A stretch of DNA of 64,000 nucleotides from Sepiola atlantica. Lineage: Eukaryota > Mollusca > Cephalopoda > Sepiida > Sepiolidae. The stretch lies in contig OY744537.1 in assembly GCA_963556195.1 (NCBI GenBank), forward strand, positions 16,886,774 through 16,950,773. Reading direction: 5' to 3'. Shown piece after piece: positions 10,177-21,846 of this stretch. A program made the translations under genes and the position numbers. Position 1 is the stretch's first letter. Each line of letters starts with the position of its first letter. The notes under the pieces were generated by a model. It made no database searches and was not told where the DNA came from. It saw only the letters and a list, made by a program, of their open reading frames with translations.

Positions 10177-12755
10177 ATTGACAGATGATGATGAATACTA
10201 TGAGAGGATTGACAATCTCCACATACCAACTCAAAACAGCCGATTCAGAAAACGGCAATTGTTCCTCCTTTGTCAGAAACATCGCTCATGGAATGTGAGG
10301 ATTAATGGACAAAATAGGAAGGGGGGCAATAGTTATGAGGCGGCCGAAAGTAAAACAAACGTCCACTTTCTGCTCTTCATAAAATAGAAACTGTTTATTA
10401 TTGTTATCAATGGGCGACTGTTTAATAGCAATAAAGCACAAATAACATTAAGAAAAACCATGAAAGTTTTCATCATTTAATTCGAAAGTTACCAAAATGT
10501 TGTTAATATAACTTTTTTATGAAGAAATGAAATGTACTTCACACATTAATCTATTTTATGTGGATAATAATAATGATAAGAAGAGATGGGCTGTTTTACT
10601 GAAAAATCAGAGTTTTCCGGTTTCAGTTGAACACCGGAAACTGCACCTATTTATTTATTTATTTTTTTTTTACAAAACCAATGTAGTGCTATTATTACCA
10701 AACAGCCATATACAAGTTAACGTACAAGATTTTAATAAAATTAAATTTTACCAACATCTGTACTATTAGTAAGCGGAAAGATTGAACAAAAATGTATAAA
10801 AATGTAATAGCTTTCTTTTATTAGAATAGAAAATAATGTATGCGTTTACATTTTAGTATAGACTATTTTAAATGTCAGAAAATGTATTTCTTTCATCCAA
10901 TTCAAAATTTTTAAGGAATTTTGTGAACTATTTCAGTTTGAGAGCATAGAGGCTAAGGGTAACGAAATCCCAATATTTTTATTTAAAAATAGCTTACAAC
11001 TTTTTAATGTTATTTTAAAATAAATTGTACAATAATTAAAAATAAATAAATAAATAAATAAAAATAAAAAACTAAGAATTTAAAAAAATTAAAAAAGCAT
11101 ATAAAAAAGTGCATGGTTAATTTACTTCAAAGTCTGAACCTCATGGCTTTCATTATTTTCTGCTGTTTAGGTACCAGACACACACAAAGCATACCAAAAT
11201 AAAGGAGGTTAAAGAATTAGAACAGAATAAAGATTCAAAGTTTTATCATAAATCTTCATGAAATCTTTCGTCATGGTCACTGTTTTAATGAGTTTTTGAA
11301 CTATCGAAAATGAACCATAGAAGTCTGATTCTAACATTTAACTACATAAATGAATTAAGTCAAAGTTGACTACCTCCTTATTGAACCAGTGGCATAAGTC
11401 ACCGAAACATGGAATAATAACTAACCATCACATGATAGAATGAATAATTTCTTTACAAAGAAAAAAAATACTAAAAACGAAACCGAAACTGAAGTATGAA
11501 ACAAAAAGAAAAGAAACGAAATCGAAAAAAAAATTTTCATCTCACTCTACAAAACTTTAAAAAGTACAAAAAGTCATAAATTATCTCATCTATAGTGTTT
11601 ATCTGTTATGTATGTTTCATGGCTCAATCTTCAAACAGGAATTTTTATAAATAATTTTTATGCTTTTTTTGTGGTTCAATGATTTCTCTAGTTGAGAAAT
11701 CTAAATCTTTAAATATTGAACACTTTCTTCTAAAACGAACATATGTTGTGAAAGTCTTTCAACCTTTAAAACTATATAAAAAATGTTTTTAGAAAAAACA
11801 AAAGAACTTTTAGTCCCAAGCCCTTCGTTGGAAAATTCCCTTACTTTGTAAGTCAGTCAATCTTTTGTAATCACTGTATAAGTTAACTCCCCAGAATGTA
11901 TGCGAGTCTTCATATTTTTGTAGCGATCATCAGTTGCTTACCATGAAAAACTGTTTCGCGATTTAAAGACAAAGCAGTAATTTTTCTCATGGCTCCCCAG
12001 CAGTGTTGATCAGACCACCTCCCTTAAAAACAAAAACGTTCCAGATATCAGATCTAGTTTGTTTTGTTTTTTGCTCCAGATTAATTTTTTCCTAACATTG
12101 TTATTAATATTATAACATTGTTATATCTATATAGCACACACACACACACTAGAAAAAAATGTGACTCGTTGGATCACCCATGTTTGAATCAGCTAAAGGT
12201 GAGTTTGCAAAGCTAGTTATGAATATTAAAAAAAAAAAAAATAAAGACCAAATCAAAAATGAGTCTTTCTCTCTCCAGCTACAGATTAAACAGAAATACT
12301 ACTTGTGGTGATATCACATTTTTTATTATAATGAACTACTCTAATCTTATCGTTTCCTTTTTTGATTACTTTAGACTTAATAAGTAGAGATAGAATGTGA
12401 TAGATATGGTTTAAATAAGAGCGCCAGGTCAAACGACATACAGTGAGAGAAAGTGAGAGTGATAGGTATAAACTTAGTAAGAGATGGGTCACTTAGTGAG
12501 TTAATTGCAAATTACGGCTAATTAGAACAATTAAAATAGAAGTTTGCTTCAAACATAACTCAATCGCAAAACTAAGTAATATTTTAGCATGTTTTTTTTG
12601 TGATAAAAATATATGAAAAAAAAAAAGCCTTAAGGAAAACAAACGTTGATTTGCTCAGCTCTAGTATAATAATAATAAATAATCTCTATATTAATATAAT
12701 TATGCAAATTTCTTGTGTGCGTATGTTTCTCAATTCTACATGACTATTATATATA
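10177..12755. other. AT-rich DNA; one short segment shared with the 42.4 kb element
   Basis: Positions 10187..10224 (GATGAATACTATGAGAGGAT and following bases) are nearly identical to 42432..42469 inside a TIR element, so a fragment of that family sits here. The rest shows only homopolymers, a short (CA)n at 12133..12148 and no genes. Confidence 0.55.
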
Positions 12756-12760
12756 ATGGT

Positions 12761-12992
12761 GTCTGTAGGTAAATATAATTTAATATTTATTTATGGATAT
12801 TATTATAGCCTTTAAGAAAATTTAAGTTGAGTACTGTTGAGAGATATTAAAAAACAGACATTTACTTAAGCTACAAAGCAAGACTCCAATTAGATTCGTA
12901 GAGTCTGAAATCATCACTTCCCTGCACTGATGAGAGCCAAAGCTCGAAACAACATCGTCTGTAGGTAACTATAATTTAATATTTATTTATGA

Positions 12993-13000
<8 letters not shown>
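12761..13000 (+). repeat. Pair of ~40-bp direct repeats flanking ~155 bp
   Basis: GTCTGTAGGTAAATATAATT and following bases (12761..12801) recur as GTCTGTAGGTAACTATAATT (12958..12999). The intervening DNA contains ACTGATGAGAGCCAAAGCTC, a motif I associate with molluscan interspersed repeats. Confidence 0.6.
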
Positions 13001-13034
<34 letters not shown>

Positions 13035-13038
13035 ATAT
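12998..13038. repeat. (TA)n microsatellite
   Basis: TA repeat interrupted once by TTA. Confidence 0.95.
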
Positions 13039-13147
13039 CAATAAAATGTACTATTAATCGAATATTTATTTAAATCAAAAATGCAATAATATAAAATTAA
13101 ACAAAATCTTAAAATACTACTAAAAAAAAAAAAAAAAAAAATTTCTC

Positions 13148-13183
13148 TTGGATACAAAAAATTCCCAGGCAACACCGGGTAGG

Positions 13184-13188
<5 letters not shown>
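13148..13188 (+). mobile_element. Possible Helitron 3' terminus
   Basis: CCCAGGCAACACCGGGTAGG forms the short GC hairpin seen at the end of the complete Helitron at 49757..50167. The expected CTAG is not preserved; a (TA)n tract follows. The body to the left is not defined. Confidence 0.4.

Positions 13189-13230
<42 letters not shown>
13189..13230. repeat. (TA)n microsatellite
   Basis: About 20 TA dinucleotides. Confidence 0.95.
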
Positions 13231-13233
<3 letters not shown>

Positions 13234-13399
13234 CCACATTTTATTTTAATTTTCTTCATTAGAATAAAATCTGTATTTAGAAATAGCGTTTGTTTTGTCT
13301 GTTTTATGGCATATCAACCCTTTTTGGGTTATTAAACCCAAAACTAAATATGTAAACAATGCATGGATTGAAAAATGATCTGAGTCCTGTTACTCATTG

Positions 13400-13734
13400 T
13401 GATCAGTATTTTTATTCACCCCATTTGCAGGAGGTGAGACATAAGGTCAGGTGAGGTTTTGAAAAGCCAGTGCACTAGGTGAAGTGCACTCTGGCCTACA
13501 AAAAGTGCCAGAGCAGCCCCATCAGCATTCCCCGGTACAGGCACCTCAAGTGATTATCCCTTTTCAGAGAGAAGACTGGGAAGGTGGATCTCCTCGGACT
13601 GAACAGACCATACCACAGCTCGACAGTAAACAAACCCACTGTTGGCCTGATTGTCGAGGACGTATCCTGAACTGATCTAATCGGATTTGAATGCAGTTTG
13701 CTGATTTTATAACCATGATTACTGATGCAAACTA
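13400..13734. other. GC-richer unclassified segment upstream of the mariner copy
   Basis: Less AT-rich than its surroundings, which suggests an older insertion. Frames on both strands (13484..13675 plus, 13496..14023 minus) show no family motif. The TA used by the mariner element lies at 13733..13734. Confidence 0.4.
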
Positions 13735-14285
13735 CAGAGGGTTGCAGCAAAATCCGACACTTGACAAAAAGTAAACGAAATACCAGGAGGTGTTGAAGAG
13801 CGTGGTGAAGCCCTGGATGGACGAGATTGCCGCCGGACGCCCCTATGTCTTTCAGCAGAACTCCGCTTGTGCACACAAGGCCAAGACGACCCAGGCACGG
13901 CTGCTCAACAATGTTCCTCACGACTGGTCGCCGTACTTGTGGCCACCCTCCACACCCAACTGCAACCCTCTTGACTATTTTTTCTGGTGTTTGATCAACG
14001 TCAAGACTAACAAGCACAGCCACAACACGGTCGATTCTCTGACGGCTGCCATCGTGGAGGTGTTTGCCACTATAGACAAGGGCATGGTCGCCAAAGCGTG
14101 TGACTCATTTTGCATCCACTTTCAGATGGTCGTCTCTGCCGGTGGCGGTTACATTGAAAAATAATGCAGTATGTAACTCCAACTGTTGCTAAATAAACTG
14201 TCGGGTCTCTGCATATACAACTTTTGTTTTTATTGCCTATTTCGTTTTCTTGTCGTCAAGTGTTGGAGTTTGCTGTAACACCCTG
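13735..14285 (+). mobile_element. Internally deleted Tc1/mariner-type transposon
   Basis: Bounded by TA dinucleotides (13733..13734 and 14286..14287), as expected for this superfamily. The left end starts CAGAGGGTTGCAGCAAAATC and the reverse complement of the right end starts CAGGGTGTTACAGCAAACTC. The similarity continues through ACACTTGAC and AACGAAAT, giving imperfect ~45-bp terminal inverted repeats. Only the C-terminal half of a transposase lies between them, so the DNA-binding domain has been deleted. The element is 551 bp and non-autonomous. Confidence 0.85.
13790..14164 (+). pseudogene. Mariner transposase, C-terminal half, catalytic residues lost
   Basis: About 124 codons with the family landmarks PYVFQQNSACAHKA, WPPSTPNCNPLDYFFW and VAKACDSFCIHFQ. 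In active relatives these read QQD-APAHKA and SPD-NPLDY, where the Asp residues bind the metal ions that drive strand cleavage and transfer. Here the first is Asn (codon 13859..13861) and the second is also Asn (codon 13958..13960). With both Asp residues replaced and the N-terminal helix-turn-helix missing, the protein cannot transpose DNA. The first in-frame codon used here is GTG, next to the left TIR, so no native start survives. Confidence 0.85.
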
Positions 14286-15300
14286 TATATTTGAATGAAA
14301 TTCGTTTTTGAATATTCCCAGATTAAAATACTGATATTTCAATGTTCCGAGCAACTCTCCACTCTCCCCCTCTCAAACATGAAATAGAAATAGAAATATA
14401 AAAGGGAAAATTCCTTTAGTTGAAAATAAAATAAAAATGTAAAACAAAAAGTCACCAATTCTAGTCATTAGAATGTTATCAACAATTTGGAGACTTCAAA
14501 AGCTGCAATATTTTATTATTCTTTTATCAGCCAGACAGAGTGATGAATAAAATTGGAGAGAAAACAAAGGGAATAAAATAAAAAAAAAAGATGATAATGA
14601 AATGTCATTTTTTCTTTGATGTTGCTTTTAATAAAAGATGCCGGCAGGATGAAGAGTGAACGACAAAAGGATGGAAATACCAATTGTTATGATGTCAAAT
14701 GAAATGTCTCTTCCCCCCTCCTCCTCCTCGAATAATTATTTTAAAAGTGGCGCCAAAAGGTATTAAATAATTATTGAGAAATAAAACGAAAAGGATCATA
14801 AAGATGTTCAAGACAAGTGTCAAGTCTAAGTGTTCTTAATAAATTGGTTAGGGGAGGGGGGGGGGGGGGGTTACATGCAAATTGATTTATGTAATGCACT
14901 TTTCAGTACAAGTACTGCAGGCCCTCAGTCAGGTTGCTAAAATGATTACATCTACATTTATAGGTATTGGCACAAGCTAGCAACAAAATAAAGCGATTGC
15001 ACACAGACACATACACGCATTTCTTAAGACGAGCTTTGCTGAGTGAATGATGTGGATAAGTATTAACTTGTAACCTTGCCGTATTAAGATGAACTTTAGT
15101 TTCGAAATGTCCATTTTCAAGAAGGCTTTCACTCCATGTGGAAGATTAGTGCAACACAATCCCCTAATCACTTTCATTAATTATTCACGAAGGTGTGTGG
15201 GGGGGGGGGTGAAAAGCAGTGATTCCTCGTTCGGTTTAAAAAAGAAAAGAAAAAAAAAAAAAACGATTCAGACATGAATATAAAAATTACCGACTTCCAA
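14286..15300. other. No gene; homopolymer-rich
   Basis: AT-rich DNA with a G run at 14858..14870 and another at 15199..15208. Nothing else is recognisable. Confidence 0.6.
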
Positions 15301-15660
15301 ACTCCGATCCCAGAGACTGAATCCAGTAAATCTTATCTCATACAAAAACTAATATTGGTCGGATTTTCAAGGTGGACCTAATTAACAAATTAAACTGATT
15401 CTGACTAACGGACTTTCATTTGTTATGGTTATACCATGTTATTTGAAATAATGTACTTCGTTATCATTTATTCAAAAAAATACTTAATCTGATCTTGCAG
15501 TTTTCTAATATGCAGAAATTCTTAGAGTCACCTTAAAAAAAAACATCAATTAAGGAGAATAACTCTTATTTATTTAGTAAGAGTTAACAATGACCAAATA
15601 AGTCTCTTTACTTCCAATATAAGAATAACATAATAATAATAATACTATAGAAATAAAGAA
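15301..15660 (+). repeat. Possible relic of Helitron-like family H2
   Basis: Scattered blocks (AAACTGATTCTGACTAACGG, TCATTTGTTATGGTTATACC, ATAATGTACTTCGTTATCAT) parallel the order of blocks in 41700..41840 and 25310..25390. The match is weak, and no terminus is preserved. Confidence 0.3.
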
Positions 15661-15719
15661 ACTTATTATTTTTGTCTTGAAAGATATGTCACGGTTTATG
15701 AATTTTCAAAGGAAATCGA

Positions 15720-15786
15720 AAAAAAAAAAAAAAAATCAATCAATCAATCAATCAATCAATCAACATCATCATCATCATCATCATCA
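15720..15786. repeat. Compound microsatellite A(n)-(TCAA)n-(CAT)n
   Basis: Poly-A followed by about seven TCAA-type units and then eight ATC units. Confidence 0.95.
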
Positions 15787-16188
15787 GGTTTTGGCATTTA
15801 CGGTGCCGTGAGTGTCCCGGATTCAGGGGTGGACAACACTGACGCATGCTCTCCATGCGGACCGATACAAAGTGGTGACATCAGTTATGCTACATGCAGT
15901 CAAATGACTTCTTATGCACTCAAACAACGTCTTTCTCTGCCTAAAACGCTTCCTCATGCCTGGAACATCTAGGCATGTTACAAACCACCCGAGATACCGA
16001 GCGCATACAGTACCTACATAATGCCACCAATACCAAGTTTCTAATGAAGCACAGTTGAAGGGATCCTATTCTACAGTTTGCAGCCACACATCCACCTGAT
16101 CATGGCACAGTCATTGCGGATCAGAAGTGTTTAGGGTCCATGTCTCATTGCCATGCAAGCAATCAAAGTAGAATAAATAGTGGTCACA
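15787..16188. other. Unclassified GC-richer repeat-like segment
   Basis: Base composition rises sharply between a microsatellite and a minisatellite, and frames are broken on both strands, as in an old transposon relic. I could not assign it to a family. Confidence 0.4.
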
Positions 16189-16515
16189 CTTACGTCTAGT
16201 ATGTTATAGAAGCAACTTACGTCTAGTATGTTATAGAAGCAACTTACGTCTAGTATGTTATAGAAGCAACTTACGTCTAGTATGTTATAGAAGCAACTTA
16301 CGTCTAGTATGTTATAGAAGCAACTTACGTCTAGTATGTTATAGAAGCAACTTACGTCTAGTATGTTATAGAAGCAACTTACGTCTAGTATGTTATAGAA
16401 GCAACTTACGTCTAGTATGTTATAGAAGCAACTTACGTCTAGTATGTTATAGAAGCAACTTACGTCTAGTATGTTATAGAAGCAACTTACGTCTAGTATG
16501 TTATAGAAGCAACAC
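16189..16515. repeat. Twelve-copy 27-bp minisatellite, essentially unmutated
   Basis: The unit CTTACGTCTAGTATGTTATA-GAAGCAA is repeated head to tail from 16189; consecutive copies start every 27 bp and I saw no substitutions. Perfect identity implies very recent expansion or assembly smoothing. Every frame contains stops (TAG within the unit), so it is not coding. The sequence is unrelated to the 27-bp array at 58.6-64 kb. Confidence 0.95.
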
Positions 16516-16628
16516 TTAAAATTATAAAATCATTCAAAACTGGATCTGAATTTTTTTATTTGAGAAACAATTTTGTGAAATCCTGCACAAACTAGATTAA
16601 CCCGATCACTGTTGATGACTTTCAAGTG

Positions 16629-16632
<4 letters not shown>

Positions 16633-16682
<50 letters not shown>
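16633..16682. repeat. (TA)n microsatellite
   Basis: About 24 TA units. The adjacent MITE used a TA at its right edge as its target. Confidence 0.95.
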
Positions 16683-17067
16683 CAGGGTGGGCCAAAATAA
16701 GGGTCCTATCTTTAAATTTGAATAACTTGAATTTGAATAACTTCCACAAAATAAAAGTTAAACTCACCAAACTTTATGTGTGTGTAAACTGACCCTTCCG
16801 AGATTTTTTGAAATAAACAAAACAAATTTTAGCCGAAAAACACTTCTTAAAACTTACAAAAACTAAAGTATTGTTTTTTACACTGTTTTGAGTTTTTTAA
16901 GCAAAAATAATGTTTTCTAAATGAGGGTACGTTCCTTAGGGCTAATACGGCTCATGCTTGCTTCGGAAGGGGTCCTTTACTTATTCTAAAAAAAAATTTT
17001 TTTTTAAATCAATAAATAAAAAAGTTATGAATTTTTAAAAATAGGACTCTTATTTTTGCCCACCCTG
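16683..17067. mobile_element. Mariner-type MITE, 385 bp
   Basis: Flanked by TA on both sides (16681..16682, 17068..17069). The left end CAGGGTGGGCCAAAATAAGG continues GTCCTAT; the reverse complement of the right end is CAGGGTGGGCAAAAATAAGA, then GTCCTAT, giving about 27 bp of inverted repeat with two mismatches. There is no transposase frame. It is non-autonomous and inserted in a (TA)n tract. Confidence 0.9.
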
Positions 17068-17364
17068 TATATATATTTATAGATGGTGTACAAACACTCT
17101 AGTCTAATCAAATGAGTGTAATATCTATAATAATAATTTTAAAAATATTATTATTGTGTCTATTTCCTTTTTTTAATTTAAATTTTTTTAAAATATTCTA
17201 TGTAGAGTAAACACAGCCGACAATATATATTCAAGTAAATGTACACCAAAATGTGTTTGTTCAGTTCAATGTCCAATACATGCAGATTTGTTCTATGCCC
17301 ACACATCCGGTCTGAATGATGGCGGTTATCAGTTTGCCTGCATGATTGTTTTTATATAGAACTA

Positions 17365-17389
17365 TACCACCAGTGACCCGTTGAGTCAG

Positions 17390-17429
<40 letters not shown>

Positions 17430-17720
17430 AACGTTGACATTGGTTAATAATCATGTTTTTTTTTACAAGAATTACAAAGTCAATGGATTTCACAAAGTCA
17501 GAATACATTGTGGATGTCACAATACCCCTTTTTTCTCTTTTTAAATTATTTACATCATTCCATTCCTCTAATCACTTTTATCATTCACTCTTTGTTTGTT
17601 ATTCGCCCGCCCCCCCCCCCACCCCACCATCTAAAATATTCATGTACAGATGAAGTGAGCACCGCGATAAACAAGATAAACAGTTTTAGTGATAGACAGA
17701 TCTCGAGTTCAAATCCTATT
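17365..17720 (+). repeat. Dispersed repeat R5, copy 1
   Basis: Shares CAGTGACCCGTTGAGTCAG, ATTACAAAGTCAATGGATTT, CAGAATACATTGTG, TGTCACAATA and TTACATCATTCCATTCCTCT, in this order, with 24676..24925. It includes a (TA)n at 17395..17425 and a C run. Near its end, GAGTTCAAATCCTATTCAC has a B-box look, but no complete tRNA fold is convincing. Confidence 0.7.
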
Positions 17721-19266
17721 CACAGAAGGAAAATCCCAACTGAATCAAAGTAGAAAGTAAATGACACATGATTTGATCATATTCTTTTGATCACAAAAAC
17801 ATTTAGCACCACTTGTTAGCCGATTAGTTTGAATGAGTGACAGTAAAGTCTGATTCCCAATAAAAAATACTTGACTATAAACAGCTTCTCACAGTTTAAA
17901 TCTTATTGCAAAATAGAGATATTTTGCCGGCCAACAATCTAAACACATGGAGACTCATGCATACTCCCAACTTCAAAAGAATAATTGTATCGCGCATTTT
18001 TAAACTGCAGATAGAGAGGAGGGGGGTACGATTTTCTTTAGAAACAAAAAATTGTTGAGATGAAACAACAATTGCTGAAACGAAAAAGTTATTTCAAGCT
18101 TAAAACGAAAGGGGAGCGTCCACCTGTTTTCAGGGTGCAAAACAGTTATACCCCATTCTATAATAAAGGGCAATATGTATTTATTTGTAAATATATATCC
18201 GTCACTTCACACAAAAGTTGACCCGACGAATAAGAGAAGGGAAAACGAAAATCTATTTCCATTATGAGCCGTTTCCTTTTTTTCCTTTCTATTCTAGATC
18301 GATTTATACGTTTTTTTCTTTTCCTATTTTTCCTTTTAAACTTTTCATGTATTCTTTCTTTCATATTTATTTATGTTGGCGACGATTGTGTTTTTTATTT
18401 TTTTCAATTTCATTTTTAACCGTTTCACTGCATTATTAAAAGGTCTAAATTAGGAAATCTTAACATCAATTTGTAATATGAACACTTAACTTGGTTACAA
18501 CTCAAACAGCAAAGTATCAAAATTGCATTATTCTTTTAACTTCAAAATTATTAATTTCAATTTTTCCTTTGACATTCCATTAAAAAAATGAGTTATAAGA
18601 GAATAGATTTATTGAAATTATTTTTTATTTGGTTAATTAAACACGCACGCACGTAGATCGTTCAACTTAAATATTCTTAAAGGTTAGTATATCTTTACTT
18701 CAAGATAGGCATGTTGGATTAGCAAGAAGCGAATATTCAGAGTAGACGGGGGGGGGGGGGGTTAAGCAAAAGATAAGCAACTAAACAACTGACAAAATAT
18801 AACCTTGCTTTTCTTTATTTTTACAGTTTCAAATGATCTATCAAGATACACAGTAAAGCTAATTATATATCACAGTTACCCCCCCCCCACACACACACAC
18901 ACAAATATAAATAAATAATTTAATTTCGGTAAATCTAACAAGAACCATTTCATAAAAAATAAAGAAATTTAAAAAAATAATAATAATTTTATTCCATTTG
19001 CTACGGCGACATTGATATTTATTGTGGCATAACAACATTACCGGTCCACACGAATTTCAAGATATTTGAAACACCTACCATTTGATAAAGAGGTCTTTCC
19101 TCGAAATATATTATGGAACACGGTCACACACATTAGATCATTGTGTAGAAGTCTTGACTAATCAAGTAAGATTTACTATATTAAAAAAAAATGTTTTGTT
19201 TTTGTCTTCCTTCTAAACACCGATATATTTCTATTTATTGTCTTGTGATAGCCTTCTAATACTCCT

Positions 19267-19269
<3 letters not shown>
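17721..19269. other. AT-rich DNA with a reversed fragment of repeat R3
   Basis: About 18140..18270 is the reverse of R3 (TTCTATAATAAAG and ATATATATCCGTCAC, then ATCTATTTCCATTATGAG). G runs lie near 18747..18760, and a C/(CA)n tract at 18879..18902. No gene. Confidence 0.5.

Positions 19270-19323
<54 letters not shown>
19270..19323. repeat. (TA)n microsatellite
   Basis: About 27 TA units. Confidence 0.95.
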
Positions 19324-19326
<3 letters not shown>

Positions 19327-19329
19327 CCA

Positions 19330-19510
19330 GGTAGGGTAGAAATCCAAAGGGAATCAAACCGGGCTTATAAAAGAGTGCTCAATAAAATTATAGAGCTGTA
19401 TTGTGAATGTTTTTTTATTCAAACATGTACAAAGTCTGCTACACTGGCATGTCGATGTTATCGATCTACAGCTATCAAGAGCTGAGGTCTCATCAGGCAG
19501 AAGGTTTTTT
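19330..19510 (-). repeat. Interspersed repeat with a GATGAGACCTCAGCTC core
   Basis: On the minus strand it reads CTGCCTGATGAGACCTCAGC, then TGATAGCTGTAGATCGATAA and GCCAGTGTAGCAGAC. I associate the motif with dispersed molluscan repeats; no coding content. Confidence 0.45.
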
Positions 19511-19737
19511 TTTTGTCATCCAACCCGGTCGATGAAATCCAGGAAGAATGGAGCTAAGCAAAAAGAATGAGGAATAATAGTCATGTGACCAATTATTTCA
19601 AAAGATTGGCCGTTAGAAAAGTTTAATTTTACAATAATTCATATTTTTATTTTATTTAAAAAAAAATTTTTTTTTATTCAACGCTAAGCTGGGACAGAGG
19701 GGGGGGGGAGGAAAAGAAGGGAGAAGAGAAAGAAAAA

Positions 19738-19738
<1 letters not shown>

Positions 19739-19786
<48 letters not shown>
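19739..19786. repeat. (TA)n microsatellite
   Basis: About 24 TA units after a purine-rich run. Confidence 0.95.
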
Positions 19787-19790
<4 letters not shown>

Positions 19791-21660
19791 ATTAAGTTCC
19801 AACGTGTCTATATGTGACCACTCAGACGTGGTATCAATAACAAAGTAAAAATTATTCTTAAATAACTGTTTAGAATTTTATTTTGTTAACAAGCAACCGT
19901 ATGTATGAAGGGAATTTGAGAAAGAGAATCGACCACTCTTTGTAAAAATCAGAATTTTATTTTCAATATGGGTAAATTTTATTTAAGCAAGGTGATAATC
20001 GAAACGTTTAAAAATAACATTTGTAGTTTTATAAAAATTTCGGTAAATCTTACCCGATATTATTCATTTACAAAATTGTAACATCTACATACAGACAAAT
20101 ACAACCTTTATATCATAGATAAACTTTTATTTAGCATTTTTTTTTTTTTAAATCGACATTTCAAAGGCAAGAATATATATATGAATAAAATAATAGGTAA
20201 AATAAATCTGGTGACATGGTTTGAGGCAGAGGTGTTGGCTAGACAAAGTCTGATCTTGTCTAACTTGGCATCGTTAATGGAAAATGAGAAATGTATGCAT
20301 CAAAAGAAAACGTTTTATAAAGAGTATGAAAGAAGTTTATGAACATGAGAAGCAGTGAAAGTAAAGAATCCATCATCTTAACAGGTCGGGGCTCCCAAGT
20401 GAGCGATATCTGATAAAATTGTTGACTTTTCGTTTATGTAGAGAGAAAAAGAAATCTTTAGCAGTATGAACAAATATGAATGCATTTGAGAGTGTAGGTA
20501 TAAGAATTCCCATGTCAGATAACTGCGTAGATGCATTCATTATCGCCTAGTTTACTCATGCCATCAAAAAAGATGGTAGTATGAATGGAGACATTTTGCA
20601 CACATTCAAATTATAAAAACGCAAATAAAACTTTACACTTATGTTCACTATTTCTTTTAAACCGATGACACACATAAGCAGACCTGATAAATAGTCTATT
20701 AAAATTATTTAGTGTAAATGTAAAAATAATCGAGGAAACGATGAAAATAATTTAACACATAAATAAATTATACCATTTTGTTATGTTTGAAGTAACAGAA
20801 AATGTTATTTCTCTACATAGCAAGAGAATCCAATAATCCATAATTAATCTGTTGGAATCAGTCTGAGAATTGCAAAAGCATGTTGTATGAGACTGGCATG
20901 GGATATCTATAAAATATCACACCATATATATATAAATATATTATCAATGTACACACTAGGAATGTCAATATTTTTTTTTGATATCACATCTTGTGAAATT
21001 GAAATGATACATATGTTCGCCACCAAAGCCATATAATGTTCAAATTTTCATCCTCTTTCTTCTTTTCCTTTGTACTTTGTTTTTTGGTTACCCATTGATA
21101 TGTTGATCTCTCCTCCCTGTCTCATGACCGGATTTTTTTTTTTACTTAACTGTTGGCCGTGATAAAAAGACTGACCTCATCAACGACCACCTGTTGCCTC
21201 ATCCCCTTCTACTGCACTAGATTTCACCTTCGATTTTGTATCACTCTATTGCTCTCTCTCCCTCTATTTATAGTTGGTCTTTCTCTTTTGCTTACTGTTG
21301 GTTTTAACGATCTGTAACATAACTTATGAGACTATTTACTAGTATTATTATAAGACTTTTTTTTCATTGGTCAATTAACATTTTGGTTTTGTGACAACCC
21401 TAGAATAGAATTTCCATGGTGATTAACAGTTTCTTGTCCAAAATGATCTATCCACGGAATCCAATTATATTTATTAATAATAAATGAGGAGCATGAAAAT
21501 ATGATTTTGGTTCCACACTAAATCGTTGAGGTCATGAATTGACTGACATGTTCTCTCATCTTTAGTCTTTTCTACAGCTGCAACCATTGAGAAAGATAAA
21601 CATTACGTAGAGGATAACCTCTATTTGTAGTTGTCGGTTTGCAAGCCTTGACAATGTTAG
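19787..21660. other. No recognisable feature
   Basis: AT-rich DNA. No long frame, no terminal repeats that I could see. Confidence 0.55.
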
Positions 21661-21705
21661 TGTTTACAGTGAAGGCCTTGCGAAAGCGGTGGCGGCGGCC
21701 TCCCG

Positions 21706-21768
21706 TATACAGCACTTGGTAGTCCCAAATGGTCACCTATCTAGTACTGATCAGGCTCAACGTCGCTG
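21706..21768 (-). pseudogene. 5S rRNA 3'-half relic
   Basis: The minus strand reads AGCGACGTTGAGCCTGATCA, then GTACTAGATAGGTGACCATT, TGGGACTACC and AAGTGCTGTATAC. Animal 5S rRNA has AGC-ACGT-GGGCC-GGTCAGTACTTGGATGGGTGACCGC-TGGGAA-ACC-GGTGCTGTAGGC at its 3' half, so the box C region and the 3' helix are recognisable with about a dozen changes. The 5' half is replaced by poly-T-rich sequence. Downstream on the minus strand is GC-rich sequence not part of 5S (GGGAGGCCGCCGCCACC), so this may be the head of a 5S-derived SINE and not a stray gene copy. Not functional as rRNA. Confidence 0.85.
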
Positions 21769-21846
21769 TAGTCATTTTTTTTTCTTCTTCAAAAACTCCC
21801 CACTGGTTTCAGTTAATTAAATACTTTTGGAACATAATCTCTATTC

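Noticed and set aside
13496..14023. 175-codon minus-strand frame
   Set aside because: It is antisense to the mariner transposase remnant and crosses its TIR.
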